The notes beneath the pieces were generated by a model, which was not told the DNA's origin, did no database searches, and saw nothing but the letters and a program-made list of their open reading frames with translations. Of a stretch of 64,000 bases of DNA, positions 14,996 through 23,340 are shown piece after piece. Each line of letters begins with the position of its first letter. Positions within the stretch are counted from its first letter, which is position 1. The DNA is from Domibacillus enclensis (GTDB lineage Bacteria; Bacillota; Bacilli; Bacillales; Domibacillaceae). The translations under genes and the position numbers were made by a program. The stretch covers positions 62,001-126,000 of the forward strand of contig NZ_FTLX01000003.1 of NCBI RefSeq assembly GCF_900156125.1, written 5' to 3'.

Positions 14996-15817
14996 ATGAC
15001 CTATTCAATTAAAAAGGCAGCTGCGGCCATCATCGCAAGCAGTGCGCTTCTTTTAGCAGCATGCGGCGGCGGAGAAGAAGAAGCGGGTACAGGCTCGGGC
15101 TCAGAAGATAAAAAAGTATTAAACGTCGGAACGGAAGCAACCTTTGCGCCATTTGAATTTATGGATAAAGGCGAAGTGTCCGGTTTCGATGTTGACCTTT
15201 TAAATGCAGCAGCGGAAGAAGCGGGCTACGAAGTGGATATTCAAAATACCGGCTGGGACGCAATGCTTGCAGGCCTTCAAAGCGGGCAGCTTGATATCGG
15301 GATGTCAGGAATCACGATCACAGAAGAGCGGAAAGAAACGTATGACTTTTCAGCTCCTTATTTTGAATCTGTAACGATGATCGCCTATAAAGAAGGGGCG
15401 GAGATTGCGTCTGCTGACGATTTAAAAGGCAAAAAAGTGGGCGTTCAAAACGGAACGACGGGTCAATTTGCGGCTGAATCCATTATCGGCCAAAATGACA
15501 GCTCGATTTCCAAGTATGAAACAGCGGCATTAATGTTCCAGGCTCTTCAAAGCGGGGATGTTGAAGCTGTTGTGACGGACATTGCTGTAGCTGTTGAATA
15601 TGCGAAATCCAATCCGGATGCTGGTGTTGAAACGATCACGGATGAGCAGTTTGTGCCGGAATTCTACGGCATCGCATTCCCGAAAGGCAGCGAATACAAA
15701 GCCGAATTTGATGAAGCGTTAAATGCGCTTTATGAAAACGGCACATATGCTGAGATTTATGAAAAATGGTTCGAAGAAGAGCCGGATATGGAAGCGTTAA
15801 AGCAAGCAGCACAATAA
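14996..15817 (+). CDS. Polar amino acid ABC transporter, binding lipoprotein
   Basis: A 273-residue lipoprotein with signal peptide and lipobox LLAAC (Cys22), followed by a Gly/Glu/Ser linker and a type-II periplasmic binding fold of family 3 (GTEATFAPFEFMDKGEVSGFDVDLLNAAA, the SGITITEERKETYDFSAPYF signature, and GVQNGTTGQF). It captures a polar amino acid outside the membrane and delivers it to the permease encoded next. Three-gene order and size resemble B. subtilis artPQR (yqiXYZ), an arginine system, and two ArgR-like boxes lie upstream; glutamine is the main alternative. A hairpin with a T-run follows this gene, which would make the binding protein more abundant than the permease. Confidence 0.9.
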   Translation: MTYSIKKAAAAIIASSALLLAACGGGEEEAGTGSGSEDKKVLNVGTEATFAPFEFMDKGEVSGFDVDLLNAAAEEAGYEVDIQNTGWDAMLAGLQSGQLDIGMSGITITEERKETYDFSAPYFESVTMIAYKEGAEIASADDLKGKKVGVQNGTTGQFAAESIIGQNDSSISKYETAALMFQALQSGDVEAVVTDIAVAVEYAKSNPDAGVETITDEQFVPEFYGIAFPKGSEYKAEFDEALNALYENGTYAEIYEKWFEEEPDMEALKQAAQ

Positions 15818-15821
15818 GATG

Positions 15822-15858
15822 AAACGGCTGTCCAACGTTTAGCGGACAGTCGTTTTTT
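15822..15858 (+). terminator. Attenuating terminator inside the ABC operon
   Basis: AAACGGCTGTCC pairs with GGACAGTCGTTT, then a T-run. It separates the binding-protein gene from the permease gene, as is common where the binding protein must be made in excess. Confidence 0.8.
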
Positions 15859-15879
15859 TGGACAGAAAGGAGCAGCAAC

Positions 15880-16545
15880 ATGGATTTTCGTTTTGATATT
15901 GTCACGGATTATATGCCGTTTTTTCTAAAAGGAATGGGCATTACCATTGGTGTATCTCTTGCCGGTGTGTTGATCGGTCTAATATTAGGTCTTTTTATTG
16001 CGCTTGGCAAAATGTCATCGAACAGGTGGATTCGTCTTCCGTTCAATATATACATTAATATTTTCAGAGGAACGCCGTTACTGGTGCAGCTTCTGATCAT
16101 TCACTTTGGCGTCGTTCCATTGTTTATGTCGCCATCGAATCCGCTCGTTTCCCTGGTGATTGGTCTTTCCTTAAATGCGGCCGCCTACATTGCGGAAATT
16201 TTCCGTGCGGGCATTCAGTCTATTGATAGAGGACAGATGGAAGCAGCCAGATCGCTCGGAATGACACGCGTTCAAGCGATGAAGCTTGTTATTTTGCCTC
16301 AGGCAGTAAAACGAGTGATTCCGCCGCTTGGCAATGAATTTATCGTTCTTTTAAAAGAGTCGTCACTTGGGTCCGTCTTAGCAGCACCAGAGCTTATGTA
16401 CTGGGGACGTGCCGCTGCCGGGCAGTACATCCGGGTCTGGGAGCCGTATATTACGGTCGCGCTCATTTACCTTGTGCTGACGCTGTCACTGACGTATTTG
16501 ATGAACTACGTTGAAAGGAGATTAAACACCGATGATCAACGTTAA
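15880..16545 (+). CDS. Polar amino acid ABC transporter, permease
   Basis: A 221-residue inner-membrane permease of the HisM/GlnP type with about five helices. The N-terminal [25 protein letters not shown] and the [16 protein letters not shown] motif are family marks, as is the ATPase-coupling loop [35 protein letters not shown]. It forms the membrane channel with the ATPase encoded next. AAGGAG lies 9 nt before ATG 15880. It overlaps the ATPase gene by 14 nt. Confidence 0.93.
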   Translation: MDFRFDIVTDYMPFFLKGMGITIGVSLAGVLIGLILGLFIALGKMSSNRWIRLPFNIYINIFRGTPLLVQLLIIHFGVVPLFMSPSNPLVSLVIGLSLNAAAYIAEIFRAGIQSIDRGQMEAARSLGMTRVQAMKLVILPQAVKRVIPPLGNEFIVLLKESSLGSVLAAPELMYWGRAAAGQYIRVWEPYITVALIYLVLTLSLTYLMNYVERRLNTDDQR

Positions 16546-17254
16546 AAATTTAAAAAAATCGTTCGGCGATAATGAAGTGCTGAAGGATATTTCACTCCAT
16601 GTTTCCACTCAGGAAGTGGTTGTCGTTATTGGTCCATCCGGATCAGGAAAATCAACGTTTATCAGATGCCTGAATATGCTGGAAGAAGTAAACGGGGGCC
16701 AGGTCCTTATTGATGGAAAAGATTTAACCGATAAAAAAACAAACATCAATGAAGTGCGTACGGATGTCGGCATGGTGTTTCAGCACTTTAATTTATTTCC
16801 ACATAAAACTATTCTAGAAAACATTACCCTTGCCCCTATGAATGTACGGGGATTGAAAAAAGCAGAAGCAGAAGAAAAAGCCCGTACGCTGCTTGCGAAA
16901 GTCGGGCTGGCTGAAAAAGCCGCTGCTTATCCGGATTCATTATCCGGCGGCCAAAAGCAGCGTGTGGCGATTGCCCGCGCGCTGGCAATGGAGCCGAAAG
17001 TGATGCTGTTTGACGAACCGACATCGGCGCTCGATCCGGAAATGGTTGGGGAAGTGCTGGAAGTGATGAAGCAGCTGGCCAAAGACGGCATGACGATGAT
17101 CGTCGTGACGCATGAAATGGGCTTTGCCCGTGAAGTCGGTGACCGCGTCATCTTTATGGATAATGGGTACATTGTGGAGCAAAACGAACCGAAAGCACTA
17201 TTCGATGCTCCGCAGCATGAACGGACAAAATCATTCCTGAGCAAAGTACTGTAA
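16532..17254 (+). CDS. Polar amino acid ABC transporter, ATPase
   Basis: A 240-residue ATPase with Walker [11 protein letters not shown]-loop FQHFNLFPH, signature [16 protein letters not shown], Walker [15 protein letters not shown] and H-loop VVTHEMGFA, very close to GlnQ/HisP-type subunits. It powers import through the permease encoded upstream, whose end it overlaps by 14 nt (AAAGGAG inside that gene is its ribosome site). It is the last gene of the operon and is followed by a strong terminator. Confidence 0.95.
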   Translation: MINVKNLKKSFGDNEVLKDISLHVSTQEVVVVIGPSGSGKSTFIRCLNMLEEVNGGQVLIDGKDLTDKKTNINEVRTDVGMVFQHFNLFPHKTILENITLAPMNVRGLKKAEAEEKARTLLAKVGLAEKAAAYPDSLSGGQKQRVAIARALAMEPKVMLFDEPTSALDPEMVGEVLEVMKQLAKDGMTMIVVTHEMGFAREVGDRVIFMDNGYIVEQNEPKALFDAPQHERTKSFLSKVL

Positions 17255-17261
17255 TGAAAAG

Positions 17262-17295
17262 AAAGGCTGCCCCCGGCGATGGGGGCAGCCTTTTA
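17262..17295. terminator. Bidirectional terminator
   Basis: A perfect 13-bp GC-rich stem (17262-17274 with 17281-17293) and a 6-nt loop. It ends the ABC operon on the plus strand and overlaps the stop codon of the convergent FtsH-like gene. Confidence 0.85.
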
Positions 17296-18990
17296 TGCTT
17301 CGTGAATCAGTGATTCGACTTCAGCGCCGTCGAGTGTTTCTTTTCTCATTAGGTCTTCAACGAGACGGTCAAACGCATCACGGTTTTCTTCGATTAGCGT
17401 TTCTGACCGCTCCAAAGCGACCTCAAACAGCTCATTCATTTTTGTTTCCTTATCAGACTGGCGGAATGTCAACGAAAAGCGATCCTGGAAGATGCCGGTA
17501 TCCACCATCCGTTCTAAAATCTGCTTCGCCTGCTGGACATCGCCGCTTACCCCGATGGAATGCTCGCCAAGATAAAGACGTTCTGCCACGCCGCCAGACA
17601 AGATCATGGCCACCTGATCAATGAGCTCGCTCGCTGTGGACAGGTGCAATTCTTTTGGCACCGGCGCCACATAGCCTAGTGCCTGCCCGCGTGGGATGAT
17701 CGTTGCCTTTCGGACGGAGCCGGGCTTTGTTAAAGCGGCAACAAGCGCATGGCCTGCTTCGTGGATCGCGACCCGCCGTTTTGTGGCAGGATCTGCGAGC
17801 GGTCTCGTTGTGGTCCCGAGAATGGTCCGGTCCAGTGCATAATCAAAATCCTTTTTCTCGATCGTATCACGGCCGCTGCGGATGGCGCTTCGGCTTGCGG
17901 TTTCAAAGAGCGCCGATAATTCTGCTCCGGAAAAGCCGACGGTCGATTCCGCTAAATCATGAAGCATAGCGGAGGCGTTATCGGTTAGATTCCGTCCTTT
18001 TGCGTGTATATCAATAATCTCTTTTCTTCCCTTTGCATCAGGAAGCGTTACATGAAAGGAGAAATCGACACGGCCGGGACGAAGAAACGCTTCATCGAGC
18101 ATATCCCGTCGGTTGGTCGCGGCAATAAACAGAACGCCATCATTATCGTGGCCGCCATCGAGCTGAACGAGCAGCTCCGTCAGTGTTTTTTCTCCTTCCT
18201 CGCCGCCCTGTGCTTTTCGTCTGCCGGCTAACGCATCGACCTCGTCAATAAAAATAACAGCGGGCTTTTGCTTACGGGCTTCTTTGAACAAGCTTCTTAC
18301 ACGAGAAGCACCGACACCAACGAACAATTCAGTAAAAGCAGAACCGCTGGACGAAAAGAATGAAGCGCCAATTTCACGGGCCATCGCCTGTGCGAGCAAG
18401 GTTTTCCCTGTGCCAGGCGGTCCGTATAGAAGGATGCCGCGCGGCGGTTCGATGCCGAGACGGGTAGAAAGATCCTTTTCTTTTAAAATCGACAGCGTTT
18501 GCAAAATGTCTTCCTTCATTTCGTCAGACAAGCCCCCAACATCCTCTAGTGTAATATCGGGAAGGGGGCGCGCCTGCGACAAGCTGTTTTTCATTGAATG
18601 TGCAACGCCAATGCCGCCTTTTTTGCGGTAAAAATAAAAACCGATGCCAGCCGCGAGCAATAGCAGACCGATTAACACCCAGTTTTCATACGCTTCCGAA
18701 GCAACATATTCATAGCGGATATTATACGTTTCATTCAAGCGATCCACCGCGTCGCTGTCAGGGGAAATAAAGGATGTATATTCACCGTTTTGGGTGAACA
18801 CGTGAAGCTCGCCGTCACGGTGTTCTTCAAGCGTAACGAGCCGTCCATTTTCTTCTTGAATAATCTCCTCTACAGAGGAAAAAGGGATGACCGTTGTTTT
18901 ATTTGCATCCTGTACGTACCAGAAAACGCTCGCTGCTGCTACCAGCAACAGGGCAGCTGCTTTCCACCACAGTCCGGGACGTGTTGCCAT
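17293..18990 (-). CDS. FtsH-like membrane AAA+ zinc protease (short paralogue)
   Basis: A 565-residue protein with FtsH architecture: TM1 (about 8-27), a ~70-residue extracytoplasmic part, TM2 (about 105-121), AAA+ module with Walker A GPPGTGKT (190-197), Walker B FIDEVD (247-252) and SRH region RPGRVD, then an M41 peptidase with HEAGH (410-414) and the third zinc ligand in SGDVQQA (about 484). All catalytic residues are present, so it should be an active ATP-driven membrane protease. It is shorter than housekeeping FtsH (about 640-670), chiefly at the C-terminus, and stands alone, not beside hpt/tilS, so it is probably a second copy. The start 18990 has GAGGGAG 10 nt upstream; the frame's first ATG (19023) overlaps the -10. 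Confidence 0.88.
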   Translation of the reverse strand: MATRPGLWWKAAALLLVAAASVFWYVQDANKTTVIPFSSVEEIIQEENGRLVTLEEHRDGELHVFTQNGEYTSFISPDSDAVDRLNETYNIRYEYVASEAYENWVLIGLLLLAAGIGFYFYRKKGGIGVAHSMKNSLSQARPLPDITLEDVGGLSDEMKEDILQTLSILKEKDLSTRLGIEPPRGILLYGPPGTGKTLLAQAMAREIGASFFSSSGSAFTELFVGVGASRVRSLFKEARKQKPAVIFIDEVDALAGRRKAQGGEEGEKTLTELLVQLDGGHDNDGVLFIAATNRRDMLDEAFLRPGRVDFSFHVTLPDAKGRKEIIDIHAKGRNLTDNASAMLHDLAESTVGFSGAELSALFETASRSAIRSGRDTIEKKDFDYALDRTILGTTTRPLADPATKRRVAIHEAGHALVAALTKPGSVRKATIIPRGQALGYVAPVPKELHLSTASELIDQVAMILSGGVAERLYLGEHSIGVSGDVQQAKQILERMVDTGIFQDRFSLTFRQSDKETKMNELFEVALERSETLIEENRDAFDRLVEDLMRKETLDGAEVESLIHEA

Positions 18991-19023
18991 ATTCATCACA
19001 CTCCCTCGTATTCTCTTATTCAT

Positions 19024-19051
19024 ATTATAGAAGAAATGATATAGAGATGAA
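19024..19051 (-). promoter_or_regulatory. Promoter of the FtsH-like gene
   Basis: On the minus strand, -10 TATAAT (19029-19024) with a weak -35 TTCATC (19051-19046). It fixes the 5' end inside the longest frame and rules out the ATG at 19023. Confidence 0.5.
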
Positions 19052-19104
19052 AGCGGAATACTTTCCCGGGGTGCATCGTTGTTTTAAAAACGGAAGGTGC
19101 GTGG

Positions 19105-19110
19105 TATGAT
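19105..19110 (+). promoter_or_regulatory. Extended -10 promoter of ppiB
   Basis: TATGAT preceded by GTGG (19101-19104), the same GTGGTATGATAAG context seen before the CBS transporter gene at 8824-8836. No -35 is evident. Confidence 0.5.
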
Positions 19111-19141
19111 AAGAAGGAGTAAAATTAAAGGAGCGATTATT

Positions 19142-19579
19142 TTGGCGAAAAAAGGCTATATCCAAATGAAAGACGGAGCAAAAATCGAATTTGACCTGTT
19201 CCCTGAAGCAGCACCAGGCACAGTTGAAAACTTTGAAAAATTAGCAAACGAAGGCTTTTACAATGGTGTTGTGTTTCACCGTGTTATTCCGGGCTTTGTA
19301 AGTCAGGGCGGCGATCCAACGGGTACTGGTATGGGTGGACCTGGTTACACCATAAAATGTGAAACAGCGGGCAATCCTCATACGCATCAGGAAGGTTCTC
19401 TTTCGATGGCGCATGCCGGAAAAGATACAGGTGGAAGCCAGTTCTTCATCGTTCATGAGCCACAGCCGCATTTAAACGGTGTTCACACAGTGTTTGGACA
19501 GGTAACGTCAGGCATTGAAGCAGTAAAATCGATGCAAAACGGCGATACGATGGAAAAAGTAGAAGTATTCGAAGCGTAA
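19142..19579 (+). CDS. ppiB: Peptidyl-prolyl cis-trans isomerase (cyclophilin)
   Basis: A 145-residue cyclophilin, cytoplasmic (no signal peptide), which speeds prolyl-bond isomerisation during folding. The conserved block [19 protein letters not shown] holds the catalytic Arg, followed by [19 protein letters not shown] and [15 protein letters not shown] 19142 has AAAGGAG at 8-nt spacing; the longer frame from 19097 includes the promoter. It is a single-gene unit with its own promoter and terminator. Confidence 0.95.
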   Translation: MAKKGYIQMKDGAKIEFDLFPEAAPGTVENFEKLANEGFYNGVVFHRVIPGFVSQGGDPTGTGMGGPGYTIKCETAGNPHTHQEGSLSMAHAGKDTGGSQFFIVHEPQPHLNGVHTVFGQVTSGIEAVKSMQNGDTMEKVEVFEA

Positions 19580-19585
19580 TGAAGC

Positions 19586-19616
19586 AGGACCGGCGATACA
19601 TAGCCGGTCTTTTTTT
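19586..19616 (+). terminator. Intrinsic terminator after ppiB
   Basis: GACCGGC pairs with GCCGGTC around an 8-nt loop, followed by seven T. Confidence 0.9.
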
Positions 19617-19678
19617 GCGTGAACAGTTGACGATTCGAAGCCAATTGTGTGAAAATAAAGCAGACAATTTAAAAAAAG

Positions 19679-19765
19679 ACTACTGGGGGTGCCTTCGGGC
19701 TGAGAGAAGAGGTGTTCTTCAACTCCAACGACCTGATCCGGATCATACCGGCGGAGGGAAGTAGC
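19679..19765 (+). promoter_or_regulatory. TPP riboswitch (THI element)
   Basis: The P1 helix CTACT/AGTAG (19680-19684 with 19760-19764) encloses GGGGGTGCC, the pyrimidine-sensing CTGAGAG, and the pyrophosphate-sensing CCTGATCCGGATCATACCGGCGGAGGGAA region; all are the conserved THI-box sequences. It precedes the thiW-thiM-thiD-thiE salvage operon. A TTGACG at 19627 with a poor -10 18 bp on is a possible promoter. Confidence 0.96.
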
Positions 19766-19775
19766 AATCACTGAC

Positions 19776-19814
19776 GAAAAAGACGAATCAGCGTATTGCT
19801 GATTCGTCTTTTTC
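19776..19814 (+). terminator. Riboswitch expression-platform terminator
   Basis: A perfect 17-bp stem (19776-19792 with 19798-19814) ending in CTTTTTC, placed between the TPP aptamer and the thiW ribosome site. TPP binding should favour it and stop transcription. Confidence 0.9.
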
Positions 19815-19834
19815 GCGTGAAGGAGGAATTCAAT

Positions 19835-20323
19835 TTGTTTACGCCGAAAAAAATGGCGGTCATGGCTTTGTTTGCGGCGATCGGGGTTCTTGGCGCCACC
19901 TTTATTTGGTTTCCGGCAGGCGCAGCGAAAGCATTTCCGGTTCAGCATGCGATTAATGTGATGGCAGCGATTTTGCTGGGTCCGGGACCGGCCGTTGTCA
20001 TTGCGTTTTTAATTGCAGCGGTCCGCAACCTGCTGGGCATCGGAACCATTCTCGCTTTTCCGGGAAGTATGATCGGTGCGCTGTTAGCCGGGTACGTTTA
20101 TAAAAAGTGGAAGTCGCCATCAGCTGCAGCGCTGGGTGAAATGATCGGGACAGGCGTCATAGCCTCGCTCGTATCGGTGCCGGTCGCGAACCTCTTTCTT
20201 GGCATGAATGCAGCCGCGCTCGCCTTTATGCCCGCTTTTCTGATCAGCAGTATAACAGGAGCGATTCTCGGCCTGCTTCTAGCGGTCCGGATTGCGAAAA
20301 CACGAGCAGTAAAATCCATTTAA
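19835..20323 (+). CDS. thiW: ThiW, thiazole-precursor transporter S component
   Basis: A 162-residue membrane protein with about five helices, recognised as ThiW by KKMAVMALFAAIGVLGATFIWFPAG, PVQHAINVMAAILLGP and AFPGSMIGALLAG. ThiW is the substrate-binding S component of an ECF transporter thought to import hydroxyethylthiazole; the shared energising EcfAAT module would be elsewhere. TTG 19835 is 8 nt after AAGGAGGA. It is the first gene of the TPP-controlled operon. The next gene uses the same thiazole, which supports the substrate assignment. Confidence 0.9.
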   Translation: MFTPKKMAVMALFAAIGVLGATFIWFPAGAAKAFPVQHAINVMAAILLGPGPAVVIAFLIAAVRNLLGIGTILAFPGSMIGALLAGYVYKKWKSPSAAALGEMIGTGVIASLVSVPVANLFLGMNAAALAFMPAFLISSITGAILGLLLAVRIAKTRAVKSI

Positions 20324-20348
20324 TCAAAAAGAGAAGGGGAGAACGCAA

Positions 20349-21152
20349 GTGACTCATCAATTTACAGCAGACCTTTTAGAAAAGGTCCGGGCTGAAAAGC
20401 CGCTTATTCATAATTTAACGAATACTGTCGTGACGAACTTCACAGCCAATGGACTGCTTGCTCTCGGGGCTTCGCCAGTCATGGCGGACGCTGTAGAAGA
20501 AGCAGCGGATATGGCGAGTATCGCAGGTGCGGTTGTCCTGAATATCGGCACACTGACAGCCGCGAAAGTAGAAGCGATGATTTTGGCAGGGAAGGCGGCC
20601 AATGAAAAAGGGATTCCAGTTTTGTTTGATCCCGTTGGAGCAGGAGCCACGCCGTACCGGACTGAAAGTGCAAAACGCATTTTAAAGGAAGTGAAAGTGG
20701 ACGTTTTGCGTGGGAATGCAGGAGAAGTCGCTGTGTTATGCGGCCGTGCCGTACAAGTAAAAGGAGTGGATGGCGGGGGTCACGAAGAAATTCGGGGGCT
20801 GGCAAAGGAAGCATCCGATTTGCTCGGCTTAACGTGCGTGATCACCGGCAAGGAAGATGTAGTAGCTGGGAAGCATAGCTACGCGGTTCAAAATGGTTCA
20901 TCGATCTTAACGAAAGTGACTGGAACAGGATGCCTGCTCGGCTCAGTGATCGCCGCTTTTTGTGCGGTTGAAAAAAACTATGCCAAAGCATCAGCTGCGG
21001 CTCTTTCTTTTTACGGCGTAGCAGCGGAACGAGCAGCAGCTGTATCGGGTCAGGAGCAGCCGGGAACCTTTGCTGTTCAATTCATCAACGAGCTTCATCA
21101 AACAGCCCGCACTGAAGTGGAAGCTAGTGGGCGAATCGAGGTGTTACAATGA
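20349..21152 (+). CDS. thiM: Hydroxyethylthiazole kinase
   Basis: A 267-residue kinase that phosphorylates 4-methyl-5-(2-hydroxyethyl)thiazole in thiamine salvage. Marks are PLIHNLTNTVVTNFTANGLLALGASPVMADAVEE, the FDPVGAGATPYR segment, RGNAGEVA and the catalytic TKVTGTGCLLGSVIAAF with the Cys typical of ThiM. The GTG start has a GAGAAGGGGA ribosome site. It lies 25 nt after thiW and overlaps thiD by 4 nt. Confidence 0.96.
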   Translation: MTHQFTADLLEKVRAEKPLIHNLTNTVVTNFTANGLLALGASPVMADAVEEAADMASIAGAVVLNIGTLTAAKVEAMILAGKAANEKGIPVLFDPVGAGATPYRTESAKRILKEVKVDVLRGNAGEVAVLCGRAVQVKGVDGGGHEEIRGLAKEASDLLGLTCVITGKEDVVAGKHSYAVQNGSSILTKVTGTGCLLGSVIAAFCAVEKNYAKASAAALSFYGVAAERAAAVSGQEQPGTFAVQFINELHQTARTEVEASGRIEVLQ

Positions 21153-21952
21153 GTGTTCGCAGAGCGTTAACGATTGCAGGGTCAGACAGCGGAGGCGGAG
21201 CAGGCATCCAGGCGGACTTAAAAACATTTCAGGAGCTTGGGGTGTTTGGCATGTCAGCCGTAACTGCGGTCACGGCTCAAAATACGCTTGGTGTCCACGG
21301 CGTTTATCCGATGACGGCCAAAGCAGTCGAACAGCAAATAGATGTGGTTTTATCTGATATTGGCGTGGATGCGGTGAAAACAGGCATGCTGTTTTCAGCA
21401 GATATTATTGAAGCAGCCGCCCGTAAATTGAAGGAGCACCAATGCGAGAACGTAATTGTGGACCCCGTCATGATTGCGAAGGGAGGCGCTTCTCTTTTGC
21501 AGGAGGAAGCAACGGAAGCGCTGAAGCAGGTTCTTCTTCCAATCGCACTGGTCGTTACACCGAATATTCCAGAAGCAGAAGTGCTTACCGGGATGAGCAT
21601 CCAGTCCGAAGCGGATAAAAAAGAAGCGGCTATAGCGATTGCATCATTAGGGGTGAAAAATGTGCTGATCAAGGGCGGTCATGACAAAGGGGCAAAGACA
21701 GTCGATTTATTATATGACGGCTCCGCTTTTCACACCTTTACGGGCACGCGAATCGATACAAAGGATACACACGGGACGGGCTGCACCTTTTCGGCAGCCA
21801 TGACAGCAGCCATTGCAAAAGGCGCTTCTGTTCGAACGGCTGCTGAAACGGCCAAGCAGTTTATTCAGGCAGCGATCGAGGATGGTCTTCATATCGGCCA
21901 AGGACACGGACCAACCAATCACTGGGCGTACCGTCAGCGGGGTGGGTGCTGA
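21149..21952 (+). CDS. thiD: HMP/HMP-P kinase
   Basis: A 267-residue ribokinase-fold enzyme that phosphorylates hydroxymethylpyrimidine and its monophosphate. Marks are ALTIAGSDSGGGAGIQADLKTFQELGVFGMSAVTAVTAQNT, VDPVMIAKGGASLL, VTPNIPEAEVL and the anion hole DTHGTGCTFSAAM. It overlaps thiM (ATGA) and thiE by a base, so the operon is tightly coupled. It supplies the pyrimidine half that ThiE joins to the thiazole half. Confidence 0.96.
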   Translation: MSVRRALTIAGSDSGGGAGIQADLKTFQELGVFGMSAVTAVTAQNTLGVHGVYPMTAKAVEQQIDVVLSDIGVDAVKTGMLFSADIIEAAARKLKEHQCENVIVDPVMIAKGGASLLQEEATEALKQVLLPIALVVTPNIPEAEVLTGMSIQSEADKKEAAIAIASLGVKNVLIKGGHDKGAKTVDLLYDGSAFHTFTGTRIDTKDTHGTGCTFSAAMTAAIAKGASVRTAAETAKQFIQAAIEDGLHIGQGHGPTNHWAYRQRGGC

Positions 21953-22581
21953 TGAACAGCGAACAGCTGGCCGTGTACTTTATTGCGGGTACGACTAATT
22001 GCCTTAAACCGATTGAACAAATACTTCAAGAAGCCATTAAAGGCGGCATCACGATGTTCCAGTTTCGTGAAAAAGGAGCAAATGCGAAAACAGGGGAGGA
22101 AAAGAAAGCACTCGCCTTAAAGCTGCAGTCTATTTGCCGAAGTGCTGACATTCCCTTTATCGTGAATGACGACATCGATCTCGCTGTGGAAATAGAAGCG
22201 GATGGTGTGCATATTGGGCAAGAGGATGAAGCGGCTTCCGTCGTGCGTGAAAAAATCAAGGGTGGCATCGTTGGCGTGTCTGTCCATACGATGGAGGAAT
22301 TTGAAAAAGCGGTGGCAGATGGGGCTGATTACGTTGGGACAGGCCCTGTTTACCCGACCGCAACAAAATTGGATACCCGGCCTGTAGCCGGTACGGTCTT
22401 GATACAGCAAATGAAGAATCAGCAGCCATCATTCCCGATCGTCGGAATCGGCGGCATTACAGTCCAAAACGCGGCAGAGGTGATGAAAGCCGGAGCGGAC
22501 GGTGTGTCGGTTATAACCGCCATCAGCATGGCCAAATCCCCTGAAGCAGCAGCTGCACGATTTGTTGAAACATGTAAATAA
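21952..22581 (+). CDS. thiE: Thiamine-phosphate synthase
   Basis: A 209-residue TIM-barrel enzyme that condenses HMP-pyrophosphate with thiazole phosphate to thiamine phosphate. Marks are GGITMFQFREKGA, IPFIVNDDIDLAVEIEADGVHIGQED, GVSVHTMEEFEKAVADGADYVGTGPVYPTATK and the phosphate-binding IVGIGGITVQNAAEV. ATG 21952 overlaps the thiD stop; the frame is open to GTG 21946. The operon encodes salvage only; no thiC, thiG or thiS is present here. Confidence 0.96.
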   Translation: MNSEQLAVYFIAGTTNCLKPIEQILQEAIKGGITMFQFREKGANAKTGEEKKALALKLQSICRSADIPFIVNDDIDLAVEIEADGVHIGQEDEAASVVREKIKGGIVGVSVHTMEEFEKAVADGADYVGTGPVYPTATKLDTRPVAGTVLIQQMKNQQPSFPIVGIGGITVQNAAEVMKAGADGVSVITAISMAKSPEAAAARFVETCK

Positions 22582-22587
22582 ACAATT

Positions 22588-22615
22588 AGACCGCGCTTGA
22601 ACAAGTGCGGTCTTC
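22588..22615 (+). terminator. Terminator of the thi operon (copy 1)
   Basis: AGACCGC pairs with GCGGTCT, extended by CTT/AAG around a short loop; only a weak T-run follows. A second, partly decayed copy with a full T-run lies at 23240-23271, on the far side of a gene-free repeat block. Confidence 0.65.
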
Positions 22616-22739
22616 ATGTTGTTGAAAAAAGGATGTGTCAATGAAAAGTAGGTGACATTTTCTCTTTTTCAAAGTTAATGTGCTTGCGCGAACACAGTCC
22701 GGGCGGCTTCTGCAGGACTTCGCGTTCGGAGGGGCGGAC

Positions 22740-22783
22740 GGTGAGCTAACTTTTGTCGCTTTGCTCCAAAAGTGGATCTCACC
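22740..22783 (+). repeat. Repeat core hairpin, copy A
   Basis: Outer arms are GGTGAG/CTCACC and inner arms ACTTTT (22749-22754)/AAAAGT (22768-22773). The conserved GTCGCT lies in the loop region. A wider imperfect stem (GGGCGGCT about 22701, AGCCGCCC about 22822) encloses it. Confidence 0.6.
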
Positions 22784-23045
22784 TGCCCCGCTGATCCCTC
22801 CCGAGTCTTCGTCCTGCGCCAGCCGCCCTAGTGGGGAGGAAAAGCAGATTGCAAAACCAAAAATGGAAATGGTTCTGAGTGGAAAGAAAGCGATGAGAAC
22901 CCTCTAATCTTCATTATATAGGAAAAGCGGGCTTCCTCTTGATGTCAAACGTTTTCAAGAATAGCCGTCAGTCATTCACTCCGTTCCTTTAGAACCACTT
23001 CGGGCGGAGGGAGGCCGGCGTAGACTTCCGCGAAACTGGCGGGCA

Positions 23046-23090
23046 GGTGAGATCCGGCTTTGGCGCGCCAGCGACAAAGACTAGCTCACC
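23046..23090 (-). repeat. Repeat core hairpin, copy B (inverted)
   Basis: Outer arms are GGTGAG/CTCACC and inner arms CTTTG (23058-23062)/CAAAG (23075-23079). Inner arms differ from copy A yet still pair, which suggests structure is kept while sequence drifts. Confidence 0.6.
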
Positions 23091-23239
23091 GCCTGCTTCG
23101 CAGAAAAGCGGAGCCGGCAGCCCGGAGCCCCTGAATGTTCTTTTCTAGAAAAATAGCCTATTTTTTGCTAAGGAAAAAAGGAAATAATCCCTAAAAAACA
23201 TCCGTTCTCTCTTGACCAGTTTGTTTTTCAACACTATGT

Positions 23240-23271
23240 AGACCATGCTTGAACAAGTGCGGTCTTTTTTT
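23240..23271 (+). terminator. Terminator copy 2 (duplicated)
   Basis: AGACC...GCTTGAACAAGTGCGGTCT repeats the thiE terminator sequence with two changes that weaken the stem, then eight T. It forms a direct repeat with 22588-22614 bracketing the repeat block. Confidence 0.6.
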
Positions 23272-23340
23272 TGAAAACCACCAGGACTTTTTTCATGGTA
23301 TGATGAAAGAAAATGCGAAAAGACAAGGCAGGGTGAAGCA

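Larger units (their letters stand above)
22615..23239. repeat. Inverted pair of structured noncoding repeats
   Basis: This is the only stretch over 300 bases without a gene. It reads as two copies of one element in opposite orientation. Copy A has a hairpin GGTGAG (22740) ... CTCACC (22783) with inner arms ACTTTT/AAAAGT. Copy B (23046-23090) has the same outer arms with inner arms CTTTG/CAAAG, and its reverse complement matches copy A through GGTGAGCTA-CTTT-GTCGCT and GGATCTCACCTGCCC. The ends also mirror (TTGTTGAAAAA near 22617, TTTTTCAACA near 23227). Short frames inside have no ribosome site or family resemblance. Confidence 0.7.

Noticed and set aside
22680-22907. 75-codon plus-strand open frame in the gene-free block
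   Set aside because: It lies in the repeat copy A hairpin region, has no ribosome site and resembles no protein; better explained as noncoding repeat.
22588-23271. Insertion sequence or transposon
   Set aside because: No transposase frame or clean terminal repeats of an IS; mirrored ends are short and the block is explained by inverted noncoding repeats.
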